Of a DNA stretch of 22,406 nt, positions 1 to 7,972 are shown piece by piece (within the stretch, counting starts at the first letter, position 1; each line of letters begins with the position of its first letter). The stretch comes from Larix sibirica (lineage: Eukaryota; Streptophyta; Pinopsida; Pinales; Pinaceae), in the NCBI GenBank assembly GCA_004151065.3, contig NWUY0300017982.1:29710-52115 (forward strand). The letters are read 5' to 3'. A program made the position numbers and the translations under genes. Below the pieces are notes generated by a model. That model did not search any database, was not told where the DNA came from, and worked only from the letters and a program-made list of their open reading frames with translations.

Positions 1-335
1 AAATGGTAGTGGCTATCAGTTATGGTCCAAGGGGAGGATACATGGGATTAAATGTATATGTAAAGAAGTAAATGTAAATGTAATAGTGGTTGGCCTAATG
101 AAGGGCCCACATGTACAATGAGTGGATAAATATATATAGAGGTCATGTAGTCATTATTGAAGGAACATGTGAATTGGATGTATGAATGTATTAGGGTATT
201 TGGAGGAGATCCTTGTATTCTTTAAGGATTTATTATGTAACTTATCTCAATTATTTATCTTGGACCATGTTTACATTATTTTACATTATTTTTACTTCGT
301 TATATTATGTTATCTTAAGGATTTGGTTCATAAAA
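1..335 (+). mobile_element. Partial LTR, family A, copy 1
   Basis: This stretch matches 20028-20360 at high identity by eye and, more weakly, 22230-22406. Shared landmarks include the 'aatgaagggcccacatgt' block and the 'tagtcatt.ttgaaggaac' block. It ends two bases before a primer-binding site, which marks the 3' LTR edge. The last bases read ATAAAA where the other copy reads ATAACA, so the terminal CA has mutated. The 5' end of the LTR lies outside the window. It belongs to a plus-strand LTR retrotransposon. No TSD can be checked. Confidence 0.8.
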
Positions 336-337
336 TT

Positions 338-350
338 TGGTATCAAAGCC
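338..350 (+). other. Primer-binding site (initiator Met tRNA), copy 1
   Basis: TGGTATCAAAGCC differs by one base from TGGTATCAGAGCC, the sequence complementary to the 3' end of plant initiator-Met tRNA. It sits two bases after the LTR end. This is the standard minus-strand primer site of plant Ty3/gypsy and Ty1/copia elements. Confidence 0.8.
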
Positions 351-639
351 GCCATTTTCTGTATAACATTGGGGGACATGATATAGAAATTTTGAGACAC
401 TTTAGGAAACATGGAGAAATACATGTGGTAATAATTTCAAGTATTGGTTCATTATCAATTAGGAGTTATAGTCTGTGGAAGTTAGGGTTTTTTACTAGTC
501 CAAAAACTAGTCTCAAACAAGTGTTTAAGGAAAAATTATCATATCTAAAGCTCGAAAGCTCCAAATTTAGTGACACTAGTTTCATAGAAAAGAAGATAGG
601 CTAGACATTTTTTGGTAAAAAATGAGAAGGAAAATAGGA
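351..639 (+). mobile_element. Leader of family A element, copy 1 (truncated)
   Basis: The sequence runs parallel to 20376-20664 of the second copy. From about 420 to 600 the two copies align with no length change and both stay open in the same frame, with recognisable shared peptides such as SLKxVFKEK and LESSKFSDTSF. It could be the N-terminal part of the element's gag or a conserved leader ORF. I recognise no domain. Homology stops near 639 inside a shared 'aaaatagga', and minus-strand gag of another element begins there. Confidence 0.65.
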
Positions 640-905
640 ATACCTACACCATTCTTGGGCATTTCCTTCCAAGGAATACCTAAACATCTTCATGAAAAAT
701 ATTCAGTTGATTCATAAGTTCATGAAATTGTAACAAATGTTCAGCAGGAATTTCTCCATCATTTCCCCTAAACCTTGGAACACAGTTTTCCCATTCATCT
801 ATATCAAACATAGAATTCGAAAAGCCAGGTACATTTGAAAAATCAAAAGAGGCATACCTTACAGCTATCCAATCAGCAAATGAAAGTATCTGCATTCTAA
901 AATCA
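640..905 (-). pseudogene. Ty3/gypsy gag fragment
   Basis: The minus-strand frame 895-680 encodes 71 residues with FDIDEWENCVPRF and then GEIPAEHLLQFHELM. This is the pattern of the N-terminal half of the plant retrotransposon gag (capsid) domain. After a one-base frameshift the match continues as YSLEGNAQEW to about 640, the usual next block (SLxGxAxxWY). The fragment stops where the plus-strand family A leader begins, so the rest of the capsid is missing. It is unrelated in sequence to the gag at 5631-7972. Probably part of the minus-strand element whose possible PBS lies near 1600. Only a retrotransposon relic is likely. Confidence 0.7.
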
Positions 906-1599
906 TTGGATTCACCGGTGCATTCTTCAAATTATGGAGTTTCCAGGTGAATGATACAACATCCATTATTTCTTGTCTACTTATTGTTCACCATCAATAA
1001 ATAGAGATGTTCTTTGGTGTACACCCAGGGGAAAATATTTTGAATCTCTATTTCCTAGCAACAACACCAAAAGATGTCAGTCCTAAAGTTTGTTCTAGAC
1101 TACAATAGAACAAAGTATATGAACCTCAGTTTGGGGTAGATTTGGTTGGTTGATGGATCAAGAAAGTAAGAAAATAATATAGATCATAAATGGGAATGAA
1201 CACATATAGATCAGTGATCAAGACCATTGGGAAACGGAGTCATTTGTTAACATCCTATGGATCAAAAAAATCAAGCTAAATATCATATAAGATAGTTGGC
1301 ATTATGACAGTTAGAAGAAAAGGAGAACAAATATGAATCATAAAGTGACCTATTCTAGATCAACCCATGTATTCATAAGATAGAACATCCAATAAATAGA
1401 AATGCTTTCTGGACATTGAATGGAGAATGCTTGAACAAAACACATGAATCATAGGCAAATGCAACGAAGCTTTACTGGATGAGAATCTATAAATCATGGA
1501 CAATCATTGAGGCTCAATAAATGTAATTTATTCAAGTAAGAGGATAAAATAAGACAAGGAACAAAGAACATTATAGACTCATAATAAAACTCTCAAGCA
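906..1599 (-). other. Probable leader of minus-strand element
   Basis: No convincing ORF is present. Its position between a possible PBS (about 1600-1612) and the gag fragment (below 905) fits a 5' leader of a minus-strand retrotransposon. Nothing in the sequence itself proves this. Confidence 0.3.
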
Positions 1600-1612
1600 T
1601 CTCTGATAACAA
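1600..1612 (-). other. Possible degenerate primer-binding site
   Basis: Read on the minus strand the site is TTATCAGAGA, close to TGGTATCAGAGC (initiator-Met tRNA complement) with a few mismatches. It lies about 700 bp upstream of the minus-strand gag fragment, which is a normal distance, and just after sequence that looks like an LTR R/U5 region. The match is short and imperfect. Confidence 0.35.
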
Positions 1613-2292
1613 GAAATTAAAAAGACCAATTGTCCACAAGCTTACAATGATGCATAAAATTCTCTCATATTTCTCATATTTCCATTCATTTCCTTCTGAA
1701 AGGAAGTTCCCCCTCAAAGTCTTCGATCTTTCCTTATATGTTTTCTAAATGATTAATCTCAGCCTAAGAATATGGAATTGCTTGTTGAGGATGTTGGATC
1801 GGTGCCTAATAAATATGGAATTGATTATTATAGTATTGATTCTTTTCCTTGAAATTTGGGATGTGTTTTCCAATAATAAACTTGAATATAAGGTGAGGAA
1901 ATTAAGTAGTTGACACCTTGAATATGTAATATCCTTGATTTAGAAGATTTGGAATATTTTGGCCTTTTATTATCGGATGCTCTGCCACCTATTAGCAATG
2001 CTTGAATGATATATTTTATTTCCTAGTTATGTGGATCTATTGTTGATCCTTTAACACTTCAGAAACATGCAAATCCTATGTAGCCTATTTATTCCAAGTC
2101 TATGTAGCTAGCAAAGTGATAGTTGTTTAATTTTAAACCAACAACAATGAAAATTTAACAACAATTTGCAACTATAAGGCCTTGCCAACTTGATGAACTT
2201 CTATAATGAACTGCAAGATCTCAAAGTTGTTTCAAAATAATTCATCAAGTTAACTAATTTCAGTTGAATTCTATGAACTAAGAACGTTCAAT
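1613..2292 (-). mobile_element. Possible LTR of minus-strand element
   Basis: An AT-rich stretch without a gene. On the minus strand a TATA-like CATATAAGG lies at 1740-1732, about 120 bp before the possible PBS, which suits an LTR promoter followed by R/U5. I cannot see the second LTR or a clear 5' TG terminus, so the upper boundary is unknown; part of it may be 3' sequence of the captured hydrolase transcript. Confidence 0.3.
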
Positions 2293-2751
2293 TTAAATAT
2301 AATAGTTCTTTAATCGCCCCTTGAGCAAGTGCATCATTTTTTCATCATCTACTGACACTACCACATTTACTAAAGGCTTATTCGACCATTCTGTAACTTT
2401 CCCCCACCCCTTTTTCATGCTATCGAATATAGTGAGGCCCCTAAATATATCATCTACCTGGACTCTAACTTCACCTTCTACATATGTTATGAGTGAGGGA
2501 TCAATAGACACAAACACCATAGTAGGATCAAGAAGATAGACTCCACATATATAGTAGTCCTCAAGATGATAGCTAAAATAGATCTTCAAAATATTGCAAA
2601 CATACTTCGCATATTTCCCACTAGAGATTGCAAGATATTCAAGGTCTTTATTTGTCATAAAAAATTGATATGTAACATTGATTCCAATAGCTATGATATA
2701 CGCTCCACATGTGAATATGATATCAGCTACTTCTAGGTCACCAAAAAACTT
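2293..2751 (-). pseudogene. URH1-like nucleoside hydrolase, C-terminal part
   Basis: Inosine-uridine nucleoside hydrolases cleave the N-glycosidic bond of ribonucleosides; plant URH1 works in cytosolic pyrimidine salvage. The minus-strand frame reads FGDLEVADIIFTCGAYII, then IGINVT, SGKYAKYVC, GVYLLDP, ITYVEGEVRVQ, EWSNKP and SVDDEK, in the order found in the C-terminal half of this family, and it stops at about the family's natural C-terminus. The N-terminal half, including the DTDPGxDD calcium-binding loop, is absent. The family's conserved HDP motif, with its catalytic histidine, reads LDP, so even a full copy would probably be inactive. Many family blocks run without a break, suggesting a spliced-cDNA origin. 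On its 5' side it is fused to helicase sequence. Confidence 0.82.
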
Positions 2752-3125
2752 ATGATCAATCAGAATGATACAATTTCCACAATTATATTTCCCGTGTCAT
2801 ATAGCTCGACCACTCATATGTATATACTCATCAAAAGACATTGAATGGTGTCTATCCATATCCCATTTACAAATTTATATAAAAACCAGTCATAAAAAAT
2901 TGATGTGTAACATTGATTCCAATAGCTATGATATATGCTCCACATGTGAATATGATATCAGCTACTTCTAGGTCACCAAAAATATTATGATCAATCAGAA
3001 CAGTACAATTTCCACAATTATCTTTCCCTTGTCATCTAGCTCGACCACTCATATGTATATACTCATCAAAAGACATTGAACGGTGTCTATCTGCATCCCA
3101 TTTACAAACTTCTATAAAAACCAGT
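2656..3125 (-). repeat. Tandem duplication, two 235-bp units
   Basis: Units 2656-2890 and 2891-3125 are directly adjacent and the same length, with no indel and about 16 mismatches counted by eye (roughly 93% identity). Each unit spans the helicase-hydrolase joint: helicase motif VI on one side, FGDLEVADIIFTCGA on the other. Both carry the same TGA inside the SGRA motif. 235 is not a multiple of three, so reading from one unit into the next shifts frame and soon stops. Confidence 0.93.
2752..2890 (-). pseudogene. Duplicated MTR4/HEN2 helicase fragment (downstream unit)
   Basis: This is the helicase part of the lower 235-bp unit. It reads DRHHSMSFDEYIHMSGRA, stop, then GKYNCGNC and LIDH, immediately followed in frame by the hydrolase-like KFFGDLEVADII. 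It copies only the motif VI end of the helicase. The premature TGA is shared with the upper unit, so that mutation came before the duplication. Confidence 0.75.
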
Positions 3126-3424
3126 CTTTGTTGCAATATTTAAACCAATGGGAAATGTTTTTGTAACAAAAAGGACTTTGATGAGGCCTTCTTGAATGAG
3201 AAGCTCCACTAGCTCTTTTACAATAGGGAAGAGACTTGAATGGTGTATTGCAATGCCGCTTTTCAACAACAGTAGCATTAATTCAAAAAAAGGAAGGGTT
3301 ATGTCTTCTTTGTAAGAAATAGTATTGCATTTTGAAAAACATGTTCCACAACCTCCATGACTTCTTCATAATTAAAGTTGAGTTTATACAAGGCTGAAGC
3401 ATATTTTTCACATTCCAATCGACG
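2987..3424 (-). pseudogene. MTR4/HEN2-like DExH-box RNA helicase fragment
   Basis: MTR4 and HEN2 are nuclear exosome-associated 3'-5' RNA helicases. On the minus strand, in order: RRLECEKYA, YKLNFNYEEV, VFQNAI, ELMLLLLKSGIAIHHSS, FPIVKELVELLIQEGLIKV, motif V as FVTKTFPIGLN, KWDADRHRSM, EYIHMSGRA (motif VI), then LIDH. These are characteristic blocks of RecA domain 2 in MTR4/HEN2, including the KKWDGDxHR-type segment that separates them from most other helicases. RecA domain 1, the arch and the C-terminal domain are absent. Defects: one frameshift around 3320-3335, one at a T-run near 3115, and a TGA replacing an arginine in motif VI (SGRAGRRG expected, SGRAR*QG seen). At 2986 it passes in frame into hydrolase sequence. 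Confidence 0.82.
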
Positions 3425-4540
3425 AAAGTTATGTTCTCATTGAAAGTGGATAAGCCACCACAAGTTTAAAAAACTGAGAAAGATGCTTCCACTCACCATC
3501 TTCATCAATTTAAACGGTCATACAAACCAGAGTATCGGATCCAAATTTTTTTAATGTTTTTCTATTATGAAATAATAACATCTACCTACTCTTATGGATT
3601 CTGACTTTGAAGTTTCTTAAAGTACCAACCACTTTTGTCTATTTGCACTTCTTCCTTAATGACCATGTCTCTGACTTCATAGCAAGAGTGGTTGCCATAA
3701 CCAACATAGTTGCATAATGTATCTCAAAGATATATTGCACTAAATTCCTGTGGGATAACCAGGAGGCCAAAGAGGCCCATTGCATCCAAGGAGTTCTTAA
3801 GTTCGAATCATCTCCATTAACTCTCCTTCTCTTTGGATTTATCATCATATGCAAGCAATGAAGACATAGATGTAAGTGATTGTGGGTCATTATCAAAGAA
3901 ATATTCACCGAACATGAGATTAAATGGGTCACATCTCCAGGGATGGTCAATGTGGAATGAGGTATAACAGAGACACATGACCCTGAAGGCCAAGGAATGG
4001 GATCCCCTTCAAATATTTGATTCTTGCTTTAATGATTTTCCAAGAAAAACCTCCTTCACGAGTACCAATTAGCTCAACTGCCTTTAATAAATCTCTAAAT
4101 GGGATTCAAAGGATTCTTTAACTACATATAAAAATCTCTCTTATAGGTGCATGTTATGATGCTTGGACTCGGCCTTCATAATTCTTTTGGTTGGAAATCG
4201 ATAACCATAACACATGGACTCTCTCTTTGTGCACTTTGACACACTACAAAAAATTGAAAACTTCCCGTAGTGAGCTCCTTTGAAAACATGTTGGTTTTTC
4301 TAGTGGAAGTTGATAACCTCACCGGATTCAAGGTTTTGAGAAGACAAGAGGCTTGGCAAAGTTTGCACAAATTCGATGAAAATTCAAAATTTTTCACGGG
4401 GTAGATTTTAGTGCTAACAAATTCCCATCCCAATACTAGAATATGTTGAGTTGGAAGAACTAACTAAATGAACTTTTTGGCCATTAGGATCCCTTAACTT
4501 AGTAGTGCGGAAGTCTATCTAATAGATAGTGACCATTCCC
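3425..4540 (-). other. Decayed region between protease and captured fragments
   Basis: Broken minus-strand coding potential. Just below the protease a shifted frame (about 4530-4400) reads VTIYxIDFRTTKLRDPNGQK and then YSSIGMGI, resembling the tail that follows plant gypsy proteases (VTIDQL..., SVGxGL). Other short open pieces include SGWYFKKLQSQNP (about 3640) and IDEDGEWKHLSQFFKLVVAY (about 3510-3450), which I do not recognise; the last runs up to the helicase and may be more captured sequence. I see no reverse transcriptase motif (xDD box), RNase H or integrase. Confidence 0.45.
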
Positions 4541-4870
4541 CTAATGAGGAAAATGAATCAGATGACAAATATATGACATGAATGCAATCATAACATAGGT
4601 CCAACTTCTTAGAAAAATAATATTATAATCCAATGGTGAATCAACCACATATTCATCGAAATTAACTATCTTCCCTCCCAACTCGACAGGAAAATATGGA
4701 ATAATCCCCTTAGGTTGAAATGCATGCCCGCCAAAAGCTTGCAACATCATTTGGAAGGGGGGCAAAGTGGGAGAACCCAAAGCCTTCCAACAAGAGATAG
4801 ACATCAGACATGTGGAATATATTTTATCAATGAAACAATGATAGATATTGATGCCACATTACTAAACATG
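4541..4870 (-). pseudogene. Retrotransposon aspartic protease fragment
   Basis: The minus-strand frame 4804-4541 (87 codons) reads SCWKALGSPTLPP, LQAFGGHAFQPKGIIPYFPV, ELGGKIVNF, VVDSPLDYNIIFLRSWTY and HFPH. This is the C-terminal two thirds of a plant Ty3/gypsy retropepsin, where family members typically have VVDAPLDYNLLLGRSW. The protease matures the gag-pol polyprotein. The active-site D-T/S-G loop should lie just upstream; there the sequence reads NVASISII (about 4866-4843) followed by stops, so the catalytic Asp-x-Gly appears lost. The gag region lies upstream on the same strand and pol should follow, but does not. Confidence 0.75.
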
Positions 4871-5630
4871 AATCTAGAAATCCACACATGAATAAAGTGG
4901 GGAGATAGCATGGTCAAGGTTGAAAGCTATGACGTTTAAATTAAATATGTCAACACCGCCAATCACGTTCAACAATGACTTCCATTGGAGGGGACATCTT
5001 TGGAGGATTTCTATGGTAGAGATAGCACAAGGTGCTTGAGAAAGGTCCTCAATGATGCTATAGTTTTGAGTTTCTCACACATGAGGATTGTGAATAGACT
5101 TCTTCAAAATCCCTATTGGAATGCAAGGTAAGAACTTGACCAATGGATTTTCAATGTGAAGGGGTACATCATGTTGTGATGAGGATGGATCAAGTGTTAC
5201 ATTATTCTTGCAATAATCATCATAGTTTTGAGTGGGGATTTGCAAAAGCACATTGTGTTCACACATGAAAAATGGTGGCAGGACCCTTGAATTAGGGCTT
5301 GTCCCCTTACTCTCATTTTGGGGGAGAGGGATTATAAGCTACAAATTCTTGTTGTGGAAAAAGATTATCTAAGATATCTTGTTTCAAGGTGGACCCCTGA
5401 TGAGCCATATACTTGTGAATTTCCTCCATGTGTGGACATTGATGCATGGGATGGTCTCCTTGAAAAATTTGCAAGGAAAATTAAGTGTTAGATTTTGTAT
5501 GCCTTCTTGGGTAGTGGTATTAGTAGTTTCATTGGTATTTTTCCTATCATTAGTTTTCTTCTTGTGGTTTTTTTTCTTCTTACCCCTACTAATTAACATT
5601 TCTTGCTAGTGTGGATTGCACTGTATTGAC
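4871..5630 (-). pseudogene. gag-protease linker of gypsy element
   Basis: The minus strand has a lysine-rich basic run (GKKKKNHKKK, about 5580-5550) followed by TQEGIQNLTLNFPCKFFKET, like the basic tail and T-x-E-P-L-T-L-x-x-F-x-P-x-x-F-F motif seen after gag in plant gypsy elements. A second open piece (5266-5075) reads DVPLHIENPLVKFLPCIPIG and is not recognised. Frames are broken several times. No CCHC zinc knuckle is visible. Position between gag core and protease supports the assignment. Confidence 0.5.
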
Positions 5631-6361
5631 CTAGGTGGTTTGGTTAAGGGTCAAAGATGATGGGTATTTGGGTTGGATAGAATATGAGGTTGAATTGATG
5701 GTCATCCAGCCCATTTGATCAACCAAATGATTCATTGGATTGTTCAAAACACCTACAATCCCATCAACATGCAGACTAGGAGTAGGTTTAGGTAGTTTCA
5801 TTGAAGGATGGGGGGAATGAGGAATGCTGTCATATAAGCTATCAAATTGAGAATAGATAAAATCTAGTTGTTTCTCCTTTAGGATGACTTTCTCCTCCAT
5901 GAGTACACTTGACATAGTGAAATCCTTGGATATAGGTGGAAATAAATACTTGACTAAATAATCTACTAAAAACTGATATAGGATTCTAGTGCGAACGAGG
6001 TTCCTTCTTCTTCTCACTCGTGAATATGATCAAAAATATGAGTAGGGGTACTTTGATGTAGTGACATTAAAAATTTGGTCTCAATATCATAGAGGATGTG
6101 CAACTGAAAGTTTTTCAAAAATGTCATGGCCAAAGACAAACAATTATGGTAAGAGGAACTAGGAAACTCAATATGCCATTTCACTACAATACCTGTCAAG
6201 GTGCATTGGAAAAACCTCAAGCGAATACTATCATCCACCAAAGAGTTGGATGAACACCACAGGTGAAAATTCATGACATGGTTTGATGGATCCTCAATTG
6301 GAGTTAAAGGATGTCCGATGGACGTTTGGTTGGTATGGCTGGTCATGACGGTCAATGGCAC
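5631..6361 (-). pseudogene. Ty3/gypsy gag (capsid) core
   Basis: Gag forms the virus-like particle of the retrotransposon. The minus-strand frame 6361-6014 reads GHPLTPIEDPSNHVMNFH, IRLRFFQCTLTGIVVKWHIE, LAMTFLKNFQLHILYD and HIFDHIHE. A shifted frame, 6017-5631, continues RRRRNLVRTRILYQFL, LFPPISKDFTMSSVLMEE and LDFIYSQFDSLYDSIPHSP. Together they match the plant retrotransposon gag domain (Retrotrans_gag type), including its conserved IHEWRRRR. The shift is explained by loss of one G from the TGG after HIHE at about 6015. With the N-terminal part on 6371-7972 this makes a nearly full-length but broken gag. Confidence 0.85.
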
Positions 6362-6612
6362 ACTGGGTCATTAGTTAACCGTGATATATCCAAAAGATTC
6401 AACATCACCAAAAATTCCAACTACATGTTGGCAAAAGGAATCCTGAATGAAAAGAGATAGACTGGATGAACTCCCTTGCAAGACATAACTCCCAACCGTT
6501 GCACTCCTTGGATTTTGTTGAAACCCGGTGCAAGATTTCCCATTAGCATTAGTCTGGAGCCGGTAGAGGGTCCAAGAATACTGACGAAGGTCCACCCAAA
6601 AGGGAAACCAAT
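6243..6612 (-). repeat. Internal gag duplication, unit 1
   Basis: Repeats 6814-7192 in the same orientation with scattered substitutions and small indels. Shared landmarks: 'ggtgaaaattcatgacatgg', 'ttgatggatcctca', 'gggtcattagttaa', 'agacatgactcccaa' and 'gcactcc.tggattttttgaaaccc'. Removing 6243-6812 would join the 6814 side directly to 6242 as one continuous gag. Confidence 0.85.
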
Positions 6613-6781
6613 GTTCAAAGGTGTTGGGCGAGGCCCAAGTTGGAAAATATGCAAGTGTTGAAAATTGCGCATTGCACATTGCGACATAGTAAGGGAGCAG
6701 TTTTGAGAAATTGCGCATGTCTCGCAGAGGTAATGGGTAAAGCAGGATTGCGTTGTACGCTGGTGCGCAGCAATCACACAA
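6371..6781 (-). pseudogene. gag N-terminal region, inserted second copy
   Basis: A 136-codon minus-strand frame includes HWFPFWVDLRQYSWTLY, CTGFQQNPRSATVGSYVLQG and VESFGYITVN, then stops before joining the gag core. The Q-rich WVDxRQYS... and FQQNP...SYVLQG patterns are typical of the segment just before the capsid domain in this gag type. About 370 bp of it (6243-6612) repeats sequence at 6814-7192. The part from 6613 to 6812 is not repeated. Confidence 0.6.
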
Positions 6782-6812
6782 GAGCTATTTTTGGTAAGAA
6801 ATACAGGTAAAG

Positions 6813-6813
6813 N
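6813..6813. other. Undetermined base (N) at duplication junction
   Basis: The single N in the window falls immediately before unit 2 of the gag duplication, at 6814. This raises the possibility of an assembly join between two related repeat copies. Confidence 0.95.
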
Positions 6814-7192
6814 GAGTTAGATGAACACCATAGGTGAAAATTCATGACATGGTTTGATGGATCCTCACCTAGTTTTCCATTGAACTTAGGAATGTCTGAT
6901 GAAAGTTTGTTTGGTAGGGATAGCCATGATGGTTGATGGCACATTGGGTCATTAGTTAATCATGAGAGATATAGAAGATTCAGTGTTTCCAAAAATGGTA
7001 ATCGAGTGGTGAAAAATGAATCCTAAGCTGAAAAGGAAGGACTTGAGAGATTCACATGCGAGACATGACTCCCAAGCACTGCACTCCCTGGATTTTTTTG
7101 AAACCCAAGTGTAAGAGTGGCCCCTAGAATTGGTCCAGTACCAGTAAAATATATAGAAGTACTACCAAAGGTCTACCAAAAAGGGAAACGAA
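6814..7192 (-). repeat. Internal gag duplication, unit 2
   Basis: Diverged copy of 6243-6612, same orientation. It starts at the base after the N, at the gag position just before the capsid's IRLRFF block. Confidence 0.85.
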
Positions 7193-7972
7193 CGTTAAGA
7201 GAGACAAAAGCAACTAAGGGAATCTGGGGCATATCATGGATTCTAGAAAAACTAGCACTAGTAGTGAAACTGGTGTTGACTAGTAAATTCCACCCGAAAG
7301 GAGGAACTGTAGGAAGGATAATAGGGTTCCCTGGAGGCATACTAGCAAAATATAAAAATATACCACTATCCCAAACACTAGGGGGGTTTAATTGGCCCAT
7401 GGTAAAATATAGAGGGGGATTGGGATGAATGCATTGAAGTGTGGAACATTGAGGAATAAAAGAGTGATGACGGATAATAAAAAGTTTTGTATGGTTTGAG
7501 AGGCATTCCCCATAAAGGAACACTTGTGAAAGGTGGTATAGATATCAGGACGGTGGGGGTGGTCATTGGAATCGTGTGTGTTTCCCCCTAGTGAACTAGA
7601 GATAGAAGGGAATGAAACCATAGGTATGGATCGATTGCATGTATTAGACATCGATAAATGAGGATTCTCCCTGACCCTAGGATCTATAGAATGAGAACTC
7701 CATACTTGAACTAGGACACGATCATGAATATCTACCAATGGATGATTAAAGTGTGAGGGTCGATTCTTGTCGATAACCTTGATCTTAGGTGGATCGAAAT
7801 GTTCCAATGGTGGAGAGTGTGTGTGTGGTGAAGAATGAGCACGAGCACCTAGCTCTGTGCTTGCTTCACAATCAATTGAAGGATGAGTTCTCCCATGTCT
7901 ATCCGGTGGGCCCTCAAATTTAGGAGAGGTCCCATGTAATTTCCTTTAGTGACAACTAGGTTGATCAAGCAT
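6814..7972 (-). pseudogene. gag N-terminal part (main copy)
   Basis: A minus-strand ATG at 7972 in context CACCATGC opens a frame starting MLDQPSC, with a TAA at codon 9, then RKLHGTSPKFEGPPDRHG and on through EHFDPPKIKVIDKNRPSHF and RPDIYTTFHKCSFMGN to a stop at 7388. Lower down, shifted frames pick up the proline-rich pieces (PPGNPIILPTVPPFGW) and the segment shared with the duplicate. I recognise no catalytic domain; assignment as gag N-terminus rests on its position upstream of the capsid core and on the shared segment. The start is my choice because it gives the longest frame and a good plant start context. At least one stop and several frameshifts make it non-functional. Confidence 0.5.

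Noticed and set aside
2321-2539. Plus-strand ORF over the hydrolase fragment
   Set aside because: Antisense shadow of the minus-strand hydrolase frame, which has clear family motifs.
5379-5609. Plus-strand ORF with hydrophobic C-terminus
   Set aside because: It is the complement of the lysine-rich gag linker; the apparent membrane segment is the antisense of the poly-Lys codons.
7117-7428. 103-codon plus-strand ORF
   Set aside because: It lies antisense to the gag N-terminal region, has no recognisable domain and falls in a segment explained by minus-strand coding and its duplication.
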